From positions 1 through 39,762 of the forward strand of contig CAYGZA010000015.1 of NCBI GenBank assembly GCA_964354135.1: a DNA stretch of 39,762 bases. The letters are read 5' to 3'. A program made the position numbers and the translations under genes. The stretch's first letter is position 1. Each line of letters opens with the position of its first letter. This document shows, one piece after another, positions 17,119 to 25,758 of this stretch. Source of the DNA: CAYGZA01 sp964354135. GTDB taxonomy: Bacteria > Planctomycetota > Planctomycetia > Pirellulales > Thermoguttaceae. The notes under the pieces were generated by a model, which was not told the DNA's origin, did no database searches, and saw only the letters and a list, made by a program, of their open reading frames with translations.

Positions 17119-17448
17119 ATGCCCACCAGCGACATTCTGTACGACGAAGCGATCAAGCTCCAGCAGGGGGGGGATTGGGAGGGAGCGGTCGGCAGGCTCC
17201 GCGAGTTGCTCACGAGCGACCCCGACTATGCGTTGGCGCACTCGGCCCTGAGCGTGTTCTGCGGCCGGCAGGAAGACTTCGACGCGGCGATCCGTCATGC
17301 CGAAATGGTCTGCGAGTTGGAGCCGGAGGACCCGTTCAGCTTCATTGCCATGAGCCTCCTCTGCCAGAAGGCCGGCCGGATCGCGGACGCGGAACGGGCG
17401 ATGATGCAGGCGCGACAAGTCCAGGCCGCGGCTCGGTTCACGCAATAG
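17119..17448 (+). CDS. Small TPR-repeat protein
   Basis: 109 residues from the ATG at 17119 (AGGGAG about 7 bases upstream); longer upstream frames do not continue the repeat pattern. Three helical pairs match TPR spacing: YDEAIKLQQGGDWEGAVGRLRELLTSDPDYALAHSALS, then FDAAIRHAEMVCELEPEDPFSFIAMS, then IADAERAMMQARQV. It is probably a cytoplasmic protein-interaction module, since there is no signal peptide. It diverges from lpxA and converges on the DUF3467 gene. Confidence 0.8.
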   Translation: MPTSDILYDEAIKLQQGGDWEGAVGRLRELLTSDPDYALAHSALSVFCGRQEDFDAAIRHAEMVCELEPEDPFSFIAMSLLCQKAGRIADAERAMMQARQVQAAARFTQ

Positions 17449-17478
17449 AGGGGCCTGACTCCGGAAGCAGCCTCCCGA

Positions 17479-17507
17479 CGAAGCCGCGACGGCTGGCCGC
17501 GGCTTCG
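17479..17507. terminator. Hairpin between convergent genes, possible bidirectional terminator
   Basis: CGAAGCCGCG and CGCGGCTTCG pair perfectly over 10 bp with a nine-base loop, midway between the stops of the TPR gene and the DUF3467 gene. No U-tract follows on either strand. Confidence 0.4.
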
Positions 17508-17550
17508 CGGGGGTGCAAGTTTAGGTCTGGACCGGTCTTCCGGCCGCCGA

Positions 17551-17967
17551 CTAGCGTGCCGGGGGAGCCCCGAAGCCGCTCCGAACTCTCTTCTGAACGT
17601 CGATCTCCAACACCCCGAAGGTCGCCTCATGCCGCTGCACGGTCATTTGCAGGGCGTGGAGCATCCGCTTCGCGGTGTAGAAATTGGTAATGATCCGCTG
17701 GGAGATCTGGATGGGCTGAGTCGGCACCCCGATGGGTTGCGGATTCAAGCCGAAGTCGACGATTAACTCCTCCGGGGTACCCGTCACCCGGCAAAAATTG
17801 GAATAGCAGGCCAACGCCTTGGTGTCGTCGATTTGGACCTGCATTCGAACCGGCGGCGCTTGCGGCTGCTGCGCTTGGGCTTCCGGGGCTGCGGCTGGTG
17901 CTTCCGCGGCGGGGTTCTGGGCAGGGGTTTCGCCTTCTTGTTCCGGCTTTTCAGGTGATTTGGCCAC
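17551..17967 (-). CDS. DUF3467 domain protein
   Basis: 138 residues. After a disordered Pro/Ala/Glu/Gln-rich head of about 40 residues comes YSNFCRVTGTPEELIVDFGLNP, then QISQRIITNFYTAKRMLHALQMTVQRHEATFGVLEID. This is the characteristic DUF3467 pattern (antiparallel sheet then helix). The molecular function is not established. It is cytoplasmic, with no signal peptide. Confidence 0.88.
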   Translation of the reverse strand: MAKSPEKPEQEGETPAQNPAAEAPAAAPEAQAQQPQAPPVRMQVQIDDTKALACYSNFCRVTGTPEELIVDFGLNPQPIGVPTQPIQISQRIITNFYTAKRMLHALQMTVQRHEATFGVLEIDVQKRVRSGFGAPPAR

Positions 17968-18098
17968 GAAATACTCCCTTTGTCTGGACTGTTAAGCGAA
18001 CTGCGGCGCGCGATCCGCGGCACCGCGGTGACACATCCTGCGGGTGGAACCGAATCCCCCGGCAATCTCCCCCGGGTCAACCCGGCTCCGAACTTCGC

Positions 18099-18104
18099 AT
18101 TATA
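18099..18104 (-). promoter_or_regulatory. Perfect -10 box upstream of the DUF3467 gene
   Basis: On the minus strand the sequence is TATAAT in an AT-rich patch, with TTCTCT 16 bases upstream as a weak -35. It lies about 130 bases before the DUF3467 start. Confidence 0.45.
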
Positions 18105-18249
18105 AGTTTATAGCCCAAAAAGAGAAGCGGTGCGCAAGGGGGCGAAAGAAATGCCCAAATGTCCGCCGGCCACCCACCCGCAGGAACCGCCATCTGAAGA
18201 GGCCCCTCAGCGTCCGCCCCTAGATGGAGGGGATTGCCCATGTTCCCGG

Positions 18250-18555
18250 CTACTTTTCCACCAATGTCCCTTCGAAGCCCATCGTCCGCAGGGCCTTCGG
18301 CTTCACCACGTCTACGAGCTTCACGGCGGCCACGTTCTCATAGGGGAGGATTACCGCGCGGCCGCCGGTGACATCGGGGGTCTGCCGCTCGACGAAGAGA
18401 AGCTCCTCGCCGGTCAGAAAGCCGTTGAAGGGGATCTGCTCCTCAAAGGTCGTCACCAACACACCCCTTCGGGGCATTTCGTGGGGCCACTCCACGAATA
18501 TCTGCTTCCAGCCCGAGTGCTTCATGTCCAGACCCTTCGTCGTGAGAGTGCCCAT
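18250..18555 (-). CDS. Small conserved protein of unknown function
   Basis: 101 residues from the ATG at 18555; an internal ATG at 18525, with AAGGG upstream, is an alternative start. The sequence (WKQIFVEWPHEMPRRGVLVTTFEEQIPF, then FLTGEELLFVERQTPDVTGGRAVILPYENVAAVKLVDVV) reads as a compact beta-rich cytoplasmic domain. It resembles small proteins conserved among planctomycetes. A good -10 sits just upstream. No function can be assigned. Confidence 0.7.
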   Translation of the reverse strand: MGTLTTKGLDMKHSGWKQIFVEWPHEMPRRGVLVTTFEEQIPFNGFLTGEELLFVERQTPDVTGGRAVILPYENVAAVKLVDVVKPKALRTMGFEGTLVEK

Positions 18556-18590
18556 CGCTGCCTTAGTCCAAGTTACGCTACTGGGTTTCC

Positions 18591-18596
18591 ATTGTA
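18591..18596 (-). promoter_or_regulatory. -10 box of the small conserved gene
   Basis: Minus-strand TACAAT (5 of 6), with TTCATC 16 bases upstream as a partial -35. The predicted start is roughly 30 bases before the ATG at 18555. Confidence 0.45.
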
Positions 18597-18662
18597 AGGG
18601 ACCTTCGCCGCGGATGAAGCCTTAGGCAGGCGGTATCGGAGGCTTTTCGGCGGCGTGTCGCG

Positions 18663-21600
18663 CTACTTCGGATCCTGCCTTGACCGGAGGTAATCGACGG
18701 CAAACTCACCGGAGGGGGCCCCGTTGCCGGGGTCGAGCCGCAGCGCGGTGATCGTCTGCCCGGCCCATTTCGGGTGCTGCCCGACTTCCAGCGGATACTC
18801 GTGCCACTCTCCGTCGGCCTGGAGCGGAAAGGTGACTACCTGCTGCTCGCTGAACCCCGGCGCGGATTCCGTGGACCAATAGAGCTGGCCGCCCTGGCCG
18901 GCGGTGACCTTCATCCGCAGCACGATCACCGGGCAACTATCGCCGCGGACCCGCAGCAGCGACCGGCCCAAGTAGGGATCCCCACCGTCGATATGGCCGG
19001 TCAACGCCCCGTCGCGGACCGCCAGGTCCGAGACCTGGTGGAGCGGCAGCCAGCCTTCGAGCGACTCGTTGAACTCGAAGGCGATCCGCTCGGCGAGTTG
19101 CGGCAGCCGCTCGACGTACCGCCATGCGGCCCCGTCGATCCGCACCTTGCTCGGGCCGTCCCTGGCAATGCGGATTGCCAGGCAAGCGGTGCTTGCTTCG
19201 TAGCGCCAGCCGGGCTGGGGGCCCTTCTCCACGTCGTCGCGCGGCGAGATCGGCTTGCCGTCCAGGAGCACCGCGGTCGGCTTGGCCACGTTGAAGATCA
19301 CCACCGTCCCCTGCTCACCCGGCGGATACGCCGCGCCGAACGAGCACGTCTTGCCGTCCCACGAGACATCCGCGACCTTGGCCGTGGCCGTGATGTGCAG
19401 CCGGCGCTCGCCCTGCCCGACGATCACCGTCGCAGGCTCTTCGTCGCGGCCCATGAGCTTCAGCACGTTGGCCAGGATCATCCGCGGCGAAAAGACCCAT
19501 GGGCACTTGTCCGAGGCCACCGCCCCGACGTTGTCCGGCCACAGGGCGACGTTCTCTCCGGTCGCGTCCTGCTGGTGGATCGCGCTGCGGGTGACCATCT
19601 CAGCAATCTGCCGCCAGGGGTAGCTCTTGTCGTACTCGGAGAGCTTGAGGATGGCCTCGGCATAGCGGAGCCCGTTCCACTGCACGGGCCGGCCGAACCA
19701 CGAGCCCTGCATCCACGTGGCCCCGAAGACCGGAATGCTCCCCCCGAGCAAGAACGGCTTCTGCGGGTCGTCCCAGAGGTACACGAACGGCAGCCCGCGG
19801 CGGGCCCAGGTCACCGCGTTGCGGAGCCAGCGCGGGTCGCCGCTAAAGCGATACGCCTCGATATAGGCCTCGGCGGCCTCGGCCGCGGCGAGGATGTCGG
19901 GCGTGTGGACCGGCACCTCCCAGACTTGGGCCGCCCGCGGCACGCGGAACCGCTCCATGAACTCCAGCGTCTTCAGCATCTGCTGATAGGCCGCGCGGTC
20001 GCCGGTGATCCGGGCGTAGCGGAGGACCTGAGTGGCCCTGGCCGCGCAGGTGCCCACTTCCGCGGCGTTGTCCGGGCCGAGGTCGTGGTAGTCCAAGCCG
20101 ACGAACGGGCCTTGGCCCTCCTGGTCGGCGTCGAAGCGCCAGGCCCCGTCGTTCCCCCGGGCTGACAGAAGACTGGCGGCCGCGGTGGCGTCTCCCAGCA
20201 GCAAGTCCACGCGGCCGGGCTGCCGCTGGGCGTCCGGACGGGGCTCGCCGCCGATCAGATTGAGCACCTCGTCGGCCCGGGCCCGGCACTGCCGGCGGAC
20301 CTCCGGATTCGGGCTGAGCAATTCGCCGAGCAACAGGTCGGCCACGAACGCCCTCGCGCGGTCCTTGCCCGACATCATCCCGCCGCCCTTGGTCGTCCAC
20401 CAGGTTTTCTCCTCCGGGACCCAAAGCGACTTGAGATATGCCTGCATGGAAAACTCGATTTCCCGCTCGTAAGAGCCCCGCGGAAGCGGTGCCGGCTGCG
20501 GGATACCGAACTGCCGGACCCACTCGTCCACGGCCGCGAGGGCATCCTTAGCCTCGCCGTCGGCATAGATCAGGGCTTCCAGCTTCAGCGGCTTGCCGGG
20601 CTCCAGGCGGTACTCTTTGGCGGGCTCGATCCGCAACGTATTCGGCTTGACGAACTCGGGCGGGTTCGGCAGAAACAGGGCCATGTGGTGGGACCGGAGG
20701 TTGCGGGCCTGGTCCGGCGATCCGAAGATTGCCCCCGGCCGGTCGCGAGTGCCGTCCCATTTCTGGTGTACGTTCCACAAGAGCCCGACCGTCCCGTGCC
20801 GCCCGTGGACTCCCATCGCGGGAATCGTGATCCAGTTGGGGTGTACGACACCGCGGATGTGATCGGCATGTCCCGCAGCGATGTCGAGCGAGCCGGAAGA
20901 GAGTTCGTCGTCCACGAGCCACTCGACGCCGGGGAAAACCGCCTCGTCACGATCGAGCACGTACAATGAGGGCCCGACAAAGTGTGCCAGTGAAGCGGGT
21001 TCCTTGGCGTCGAGATGGTATCGAGCCGTGATTGCCCTCGCGCCGGGCTTGAGTTCGAAAGCCACGCGGGCCGAATAGCCGCCTTCTTCGTCGTCATGCG
21101 CGAACGTGAGGCGTGCCACCCTGCCGGGCGCCACCTCGGCGCGGCCCGGCACATCGGGCAACACGTAATGCGTCGATAGCTCGCCCGGCTTCAATTCGAA
21201 CGTGATTTCCGCGAGACGCGACAGCCACGCAACTCTCTTCCAGCCGGAAGAAGTCTTGACGGACAATTCGCCAACCCCCGGGGAAGCCGCCGAGGGGAAT
21301 ACTAGGCGGAGGTGTTCATTTTCCAGCAGGCGGTAGTCATCTGACGCCGTTGCCTTCAATGCACCAGATGGCGGCGGGACCTTAGAGGAACTGGCAATGG
21401 AGAAGCTGCCAACGGTCCGGGCCGAGATATCTTCCAATCCCGAGCGGGCGCCAACGTCGACGTCCCACCGCCCGACCATGTGCAACCAGCCGGTTGAGTG
21501 CTCGCGCGGCGGCAGGTTTGCCTTGAGCACGACCGTTCGGCCCGGGGCCAGTCGTTCCGCGCTCGCTATCACCGCTTTACGCTCCGACTCGAACGCAACC

Positions 21601-22580
21601 CGTGGCTTCATCGCGATCGCGTTGCCCGTGTTCTCCAACTCGCACTCCACCGTGATCGGCTCGCCGACGGGGAACACCGGCGAGGTGGGGCCCCAGCTTC
21701 TGAGAACGACATGCGGTGCGATCTTGAGGGCTGATTCGGCCTGCACCGAGCCGCTCTTGGCCGTGAGCCTCAGTTGCGACTCACCGACCCGCAGTCCTTC
21801 GAGCGTCCACCGGGCCTGGACTTTCTTGTCCGCGGCAAGATCCCCCAAACGGACTTCGGCCGGCGTTGCCGTCAGGCCCGCGGGGACCTGCACCGTCGCC
21901 CGAACGTCGGTAACGGGCGCATCGCCCGCGTTCTCGACCGGGGCCACGAGCGTACACCGCTCGCCCGGCCGCTTCGGGTCTTCTTCGATGCGGACTGTGC
22001 CGAACCGAAGCACCGGCCCCACCTTCTCCACGTAAGACAAATCGTCTAGGAGCAACTCGCCGGCGCTCCCTTCAATGCGCGCGGCAAAGTGGACCCACTT
22101 GGCCTTCGGGTTCTTGGCGAAGTCGTACTTGAGCCGCCCGTGGTGCCACTGGCCGTCGCCGACGTGGTCCTTGGGCACGGTGAACTTCGCCCGGGGCGCG
22201 CCGGTGTTTTCGATCCCCTCGGCGCCGACCGGGATGACGTAGACCTGCAGGTTGGCGTCGGCAGCCGAAGGGGCCTTGTACCAGAAGTCCATGCCGCCCT
22301 TGAGGCGGTCGATCAAGGTGGATTTCTTGGCCTGCGCGTCCCAGCCGCGGTTCAGTCCGGTCTCCTCCTGCGGCGGCGTGCCGGCCTTGCGCAGGAAACG
22401 GAGCGACCGCTTGCCGGAATGGGCATCGGCCGAGACTTCCACCGTCTTGCCGACCGGCGACCAGCCGGCGGGGAAGCCGTTGGGGTCGAGCTCCTCGAAC
22501 GAGCCATTGGTGCATGGATTCGGAGCGTCGGGCGCCGCGCCGAAAAGAGAGATTGCCAGAAGTATCTGAAGAAGCGTCAT
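18663..22580 (-). CDS. Very large secreted multidomain protein, probable carbohydrate-active enzyme
   Basis: 1305 residues from the ATG at 22580 (GGAGA 9 bases upstream); the signal peptide MTLLQILLAISLFGAAPDA starts here. Residues 25-185 resemble a carbohydrate-binding jelly roll (NGSFEE...GFPAGWSPVG... ending LLLDDLSYVEKVG). Residues 190-390 look like two Ig-like/NEW3-type domains. Residues 400-690 form a large beta-sandwich, and 700-1090 a helical (alpha/alpha) toroid (EYERE-like SYEREIEFSMQAYLKSLW, VWEVPVHTPDILAAAEAAEAYIEAYRFSGD). The C-terminus ends in further beta-sandwiches. This build is typical of glycoside hydrolases or polysaccharide lyases, but I do not recognise a catalytic motif. 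It lies directly downstream of an esterase on the same strand and near a heparinase-like lyase, which supports a role in glycan breakdown. Confidence 0.8.
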   Translation of the reverse strand: MTLLQILLAISLFGAAPDAPNPCTNGSFEELDPNGFPAGWSPVGKTVEVSADAHSGKRSLRFLRKAGTPPQEETGLNRGWDAQAKKSTLIDRLKGGMDFWYKAPSAADANLQVYVIPVGAEGIENTGAPRAKFTVPKDHVGDGQWHHGRLKYDFAKNPKAKWVHFAARIEGSAGELLLDDLSYVEKVGPVLRFGTVRIEEDPKRPGERCTLVAPVENAGDAPVTDVRATVQVPAGLTATPAEVRLGDLAADKKVQARWTLEGLRVGESQLRLTAKSGSVQAESALKIAPHVVLRSWGPTSPVFPVGEPITVECELENTGNAIAMKPRVAFESERKAVIASAERLAPGRTVVLKANLPPREHSTGWLHMVGRWDVDVGARSGLEDISARTVGSFSIASSSKVPPPSGALKATASDDYRLLENEHLRLVFPSAASPGVGELSVKTSSGWKRVAWLSRLAEITFELKPGELSTHYVLPDVPGRAEVAPGRVARLTFAHDDEEGGYSARVAFELKPGARAITARYHLDAKEPASLAHFVGPSLYVLDRDEAVFPGVEWLVDDELSSGSLDIAAGHADHIRGVVHPNWITIPAMGVHGRHGTVGLLWNVHQKWDGTRDRPGAIFGSPDQARNLRSHHMALFLPNPPEFVKPNTLRIEPAKEYRLEPGKPLKLEALIYADGEAKDALAAVDEWVRQFGIPQPAPLPRGSYEREIEFSMQAYLKSLWVPEEKTWWTTKGGGMMSGKDRARAFVADLLLGELLSPNPEVRRQCRARADEVLNLIGGEPRPDAQRQPGRVDLLLGDATAAASLLSARGNDGAWRFDADQEGQGPFVGLDYHDLGPDNAAEVGTCAARATQVLRYARITGDRAAYQQMLKTLEFMERFRVPRAAQVWEVPVHTPDILAAAEAAEAYIEAYRFSGDPRWLRNAVTWARRGLPFVYLWDDPQKPFLLGGSIPVFGATWMQGSWFGRPVQWNGLRYAEAILKLSEYDKSYPWRQIAEMVTRSAIHQQDATGENVALWPDNVGAVASDKCPWVFSPRMILANVLKLMGRDEEPATVIVGQGERRLHITATAKVADVSWDGKTCSFGAAYPPGEQGTVVIFNVAKPTAVLLDGKPISPRDDVEKGPQPGWRYEASTACLAIRIARDGPSKVRIDGAAWRYVERLPQLAERIAFEFNESLEGWLPLHQVSDLAVRDGALTGHIDGGDPYLGRSLLRVRGDSCPVIVLRMKVTAGQGGQLYWSTESAPGFSEQQVVTFPLQADGEWHEYPLEVGQHPKWAGQTITALRLDPGNGAPSGEFAVDYLRSRQDPK

Positions 22581-22613
22581 GAATCGTTCTCCGTTCTCAC
22601 AGAACCCCGGAAT

Positions 22614-22639
22614 AGCCCACGGGGTGCAACCCGTGGGCT
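22614..22639. repeat. AGCCCACGGG intergenic hairpin, copy 1
   Basis: AGCCCACGGG and CCCGTGGGCT pair perfectly around GTGCAA, followed by TTTGTG on the plus strand. It lies just upstream of the 1305-residue gene. A degenerate second copy lies at 23673-23703 on the other side of the esterase gene. Confidence 0.75.
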
Positions 22640-22662
22640 TTGTGTCGCAACGAGGCATTCTT

Positions 22663-22700
22663 GCCGATAGCTGAAAGCCGATAGCTGATGGCTGACAGCC
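22663..22700. repeat. Second heptamer array (GCTGATA-type, 5 units)
   Basis: Units GCCGATA, GCTGAAA, GCCGATA, GCTGATG and GCTGACA plus a partial GCC. They are the reverse complement of the TATCAGC family at 10902-10957. The array ends one base before the stop codon of the esterase gene. Confidence 0.8.
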
Positions 22701-22701
22701 T

Positions 22702-23643
22702 CTACTTCGCGGTCTTTTTCAGATGCTTGTCGAACCAGTCGGCCAATGTCGGCATGTCCAGCGGCAGGGTGAGCCAGCCGTGGCCGGCCCCCTTCTTGAC
22801 CACCAGTTCCGCCGGCACGCCCGCTTCCTTGAATTTCTCCATAATCAGCTCGGCCTGCTGGATCGGCACCAGGGTGTCGGCGTCGCCGTGGATGATCAAC
22901 GTCGGCGGGTCGTCCTTGCTCACTTGACTAGCCGGCGAGATCGACTTGGCGATCTTCAGGACTTCGGCAACGTTGGCAATCGGCACGTAGCACTTGGTCT
23001 CCGGGTCGAGCCGGCGGAACTGGAACGGGGCCTTGAAGTTCTTGAGGATGCCCGTGCCGAGGTCCACGTTCCCCTTCTTGCCGTAGTTGAGGAAATCGGT
23101 GGGCGGGAAGAAGCAGGCCACGGCTTGGATCCGGCTGGAGGTCCGCTCGATGGGGTCTTTGGCCTGCGGGTTGCCCCGGTCGCCGGCGGTCCCCTGCATG
23201 AGCGACAAGTGCCCGCCGGCCGACCCGCCCGTGATCCCGATGCGGTCCGGGTCGATCTTGAAGTCCTTGGCGCGGTAGCGGATGTAGCGGACCGAGCGAT
23301 TCAGGTCGGAGACGGCATCGGGAATGGTGTAGCGCGGCTGGCTGCCGTGGACCACGGCGAAGACCGTGTAGCCGCGCTTGAGGAACTCGCTGACGAACGC
23401 CGGGCTGATCGCGTCGTGGGACGAGAAGAACCCGCCGCTAATGACCCAGATGACCGCCGCCCCGTTGGCGTTTTTCTTGGGCGCGATCACGTCCAGGGTC
23501 AGGGCCATGCCGTCCTTGCGGCCGTAGATGACGTCCTCTTGACGCGTGTACAACTCGCTGTCCGCCGCCGGCGCTTGCACGCCGGGGAGCAGAATCATAA
23601 CGGCCAGAACAAAGAGCAAACGAGCAGCCGGCTTCCGCGTCAT
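22702..23643 (-). CDS. Secreted alpha/beta-hydrolase esterase (BD-FAE-like)
   Basis: 313 residues from the ATG at 23643, preceded by AGGAGG; the signal peptide MTRKPAARLLFVLAVMILLPGVQAPAAD supports this start. Alpha/beta-hydrolase features are the oxyanion region VIWVISGGFFSS, the nucleophile elbow ITGGSAGGHLS (G-x-S-x-G), the acid in HGDADTLVP and the histidine in GAGHGWL. The family removes acetyl or feruloyl groups from plant-type polysaccharides or other esters. Its transcript would run into the 1305-residue gene downstream. Placement between polysaccharide-active proteins fits a de-esterifying partner; the substrate is inferred only. Confidence 0.88.
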   Translation of the reverse strand: MTRKPAARLLFVLAVMILLPGVQAPAADSELYTRQEDVIYGRKDGMALTLDVIAPKKNANGAAVIWVISGGFFSSHDAISPAFVSEFLKRGYTVFAVVHGSQPRYTIPDAVSDLNRSVRYIRYRAKDFKIDPDRIGITGGSAGGHLSLMQGTAGDRGNPQAKDPIERTSSRIQAVACFFPPTDFLNYGKKGNVDLGTGILKNFKAPFQFRRLDPETKCYVPIANVAEVLKIAKSISPASQVSKDDPPTLIIHGDADTLVPIQQAELIMEKFKEAGVPAELVVKKGAGHGWLTLPLDMPTLADWFDKHLKKTAK

Positions 23644-23672
23644 CGTTTTCCTCCTCTTGGCTTGCACGCCCG

Positions 23673-23703
23673 AAAGCCCACGCGCTGCAAAGCGGCGGGC
23701 TTT
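23673..23703. repeat. AAAGCCC...GGGCTTT intergenic hairpin, copy 2
   Basis: AAAGCCC and GGGCTTT pair, with an inner CGC/GCG, an A/GC mismatch between them and the loop GCTGCAAA. It shares the AGCCCACG start and the TGCAA loop core with copy 1 at 22614-22639. Confidence 0.6.
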
Positions 23704-23778
23704 GGGACGATACGACTGAACACCCTGGGGACCGTCATGTCGCCGGCGGCGCATGCCATCGGCACAACGGCACCGGCC

Positions 23779-23784
23779 AGTATA
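23779..23784 (-). promoter_or_regulatory. Possible -10 box of the esterase gene
   Basis: Minus-strand TATACT, the same -10 sequence as at the rhamnogalacturonan lyase, about 135 bases before the esterase start. No convincing -35 is present. Confidence 0.3.
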
Positions 23785-23844
23785 CGTGCCGGCCGGACCC
23801 AAGGGAACCCGCGAGGGGATTCTTCCCGCGGTCTGCGGCGCGCG

Positions 23845-23873
23845 TTGACCCGGCGCGGCCGGCGCGATACCGT
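23845..23873 (+). promoter_or_regulatory. Possible promoter of the heparinase-like gene
   Basis: TTGACC (23845-23850, 5 of 6) and TACCGT (23868-23873, weak) with a 17-base spacer, about 37 bases before the start at 23911. Confidence 0.35.
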
Positions 23874-23910
23874 GGAGCCCTGTGCCACATTGGAGCTATG
23901 GAGGATTCCC

Positions 23911-25725
23911 ATGTCCAGCTTGCTGCTCTTTGTGCTCGTTGCCGCGGCACCGCCCGACGCCGTGAACATCCCCGCGGAGGCTGAGGTCCTCAAGACCCTC
24001 CGCCCCGATCACCCGCGGCTGATCGGCCTGCCGGCGGACTTGGAGCGGATCAAGAAGCTCATCGCCGAGGACCCGCGGGCAGCCGAGATCTACAAGCAAG
24101 TGAAGAAGGAAGCCGACCGGTGCCTCCGCGAGAAGCCGGTCGAGCACCGGCTCATCGGACCGCGGCTGTTGGATCAAAGCCGCCGGTGCCTCCGCCGCGT
24201 GTATGTCCTGGGGACGGTCTGGCGGATCGAGGGCGACCGCCGCTGCGCCGATCGGGCGATCCGGGAAATGGTCACCGCCGCGGCCTTCAAGGACTGGAAC
24301 CCGTCGCACTTCCTCGACACCGCGGAAATGACGCACGCGCTGGCCATCGGCTACGATTGGCTCTACGCCGAGCTGACGCCCGAGCAGCGGGAGACGATCC
24401 GGCGGGCGATTGTCGAGAAGGGACTCCGCGAGGCAGAGAAGATCTATCGCAAGCAGGGCTGGTGGTCGCAGTCGCGGCACAACTGGAACCAGGTCTGCAA
24501 CGGCGGGATCACCCTGGGGGCCTTGGCCGTCGCCGAGGACCATCGCGAGTTTGCCTCGTATCTCGTCCATCAAGCGGTCCATTCCGTACAATTGGCGATG
24601 GCGGAGTTCGCCCCGGACGGGGCCTGCGGTGAAGGCCCCGGTTACTGGAGCTACGCCACGATCTACAACGTCTACATGCTCGCGGGGCTGGAAAGCGCCC
24701 TGGGAACCGACTTCGGGCTGAGCCGGTTCCCCGGGTTCTCCTCGACCGGCGATTTCCGCGTCCATTGTCTCGGGCCGACCCGCCAGGCGTTCGCCTATGC
24801 CGACAGCAGCTCCGGCATGGGCCAGGCCGCGCAGATGTTCTGGTTTGCCCGCAAGTTCGACAAGCCGCTCTACGCCTGGCACGAGCGGGAGTACGTGGGC
24901 GGCAACTCGGCGCTCCATCTCTGGTGGTTCGACCCTCGCGGCGGCCCGCCCGACGGCTTCGCGCCGGACCGCTGGTTCCGCCACGTCGACGTAGTGATGA
25001 TGCGGAGCCGGTGGAACGATCCGGAGGCGGTCTTCGTCGGTTTCAAGGCGGGCGACAACAAAGTGAACCACAGCCACCTGGAGCTTGGCGGCTTCATTCT
25101 CGAGGCCGCGGGGCAGCGCTGGGCCATTGACCTCGGGGCCGACGACTATAACCTCCCCGGCTACTTCGGCGGCAAGCGATGGACCTACTACCGGCTCGGC
25201 ACCGCAGGCCACAACACGCTCTTGATCGACGGCAAGAACCAGGACCCGAAGGCCGTGGCCCCGATCGTCGCGTTCTTGTCCACGCCGGCCCGGGCCCACG
25301 CGGTGGCGGACCTCTCGGCCGCCTACGCGGGCCAGGCCAAGACGGTCCGCCGCGGGATCGCGCTTGTGGACCGCCGGCAGGTGCTCGTGCAAGACGAACT
25401 CGAGGGGACCGCCGGCTCGCAAATCACCTGGCAGATGCACACCCGGGCCGGCATCAAAGTCGAGGGCAGCCGGGCGGTGCTCAGCCAGGGCGGGAAGAGA
25501 CTCGCGGCGCGGCTGCTCTCACCCTCCCAAGCCGTCTTCGGCACGGAAGCTGCGGATGCCCCGCCGCCGCAGGCCCAACAGCCGGACGTGACCAAGCTGG
25601 TTGTGAAGATCCCCGGCAGCGAAAAGCCTGTTCGCGTGGCCGTCCTGTTTGCGGTGGAAGGCGGGGACGGTCAGCGGCCGGAGCTGACCCCGCTGAATGA
25701 ATGGCAGAGTGGGGCACACGATTGA
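23911..25725 (+). CDS. Secreted heparinase II/III-like polysaccharide lyase
   Basis: 604 residues from the ATG at 23911, with GGAGG 6 bases upstream; a much longer open frame upstream is not coding. A short signal peptide (MSSLLLFVLVAAAPPDA) precedes an (alpha/alpha) toroid domain (about residues 30-330), which contains the HNWNQVCNGG motif near residue 190. The heparinase II/III-like beta domain follows (about 340-600), with VNHSHLELGGFILEAAGQRWAIDLG near 385 and the GTAGHNTLLIDGKNQ motif near 433. Such enzymes cleave uronic-acid polysaccharides (alginate, heparin-like or ulvan-type) by beta-elimination. The exact substrate cannot be read. It diverges from the esterase/1305-residue unit. Confidence 0.9.
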   Translation: MSSLLLFVLVAAAPPDAVNIPAEAEVLKTLRPDHPRLIGLPADLERIKKLIAEDPRAAEIYKQVKKEADRCLREKPVEHRLIGPRLLDQSRRCLRRVYVLGTVWRIEGDRRCADRAIREMVTAAAFKDWNPSHFLDTAEMTHALAIGYDWLYAELTPEQRETIRRAIVEKGLREAEKIYRKQGWWSQSRHNWNQVCNGGITLGALAVAEDHREFASYLVHQAVHSVQLAMAEFAPDGACGEGPGYWSYATIYNVYMLAGLESALGTDFGLSRFPGFSSTGDFRVHCLGPTRQAFAYADSSSGMGQAAQMFWFARKFDKPLYAWHEREYVGGNSALHLWWFDPRGGPPDGFAPDRWFRHVDVVMMRSRWNDPEAVFVGFKAGDNKVNHSHLELGGFILEAAGQRWAIDLGADDYNLPGYFGGKRWTYYRLGTAGHNTLLIDGKNQDPKAVAPIVAFLSTPARAHAVADLSAAYAGQAKTVRRGIALVDRRQVLVQDELEGTAGSQITWQMHTRAGIKVEGSRAVLSQGGKRLAARLLSPSQAVFGTEAADAPPPQAQQPDVTKLVVKIPGSEKPVRVAVLFAVEGGDGQRPELTPLNEWQSGAHD

Positions 25726-25758
25726 AAAATGCGGATTGCGGCCGAAGCGGTAGAGCGA

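Noticed and set aside
18774..20165. 463-codon plus-strand frame inside the 1305-residue gene
   Set aside because: Antisense shadow in GC-rich sequence; no motif and no start signals.
23896..25440. 514-codon minus-strand frame opposite the heparinase-like gene
   Set aside because: Shadow frame rich in Arg/Val/Gly without motifs.
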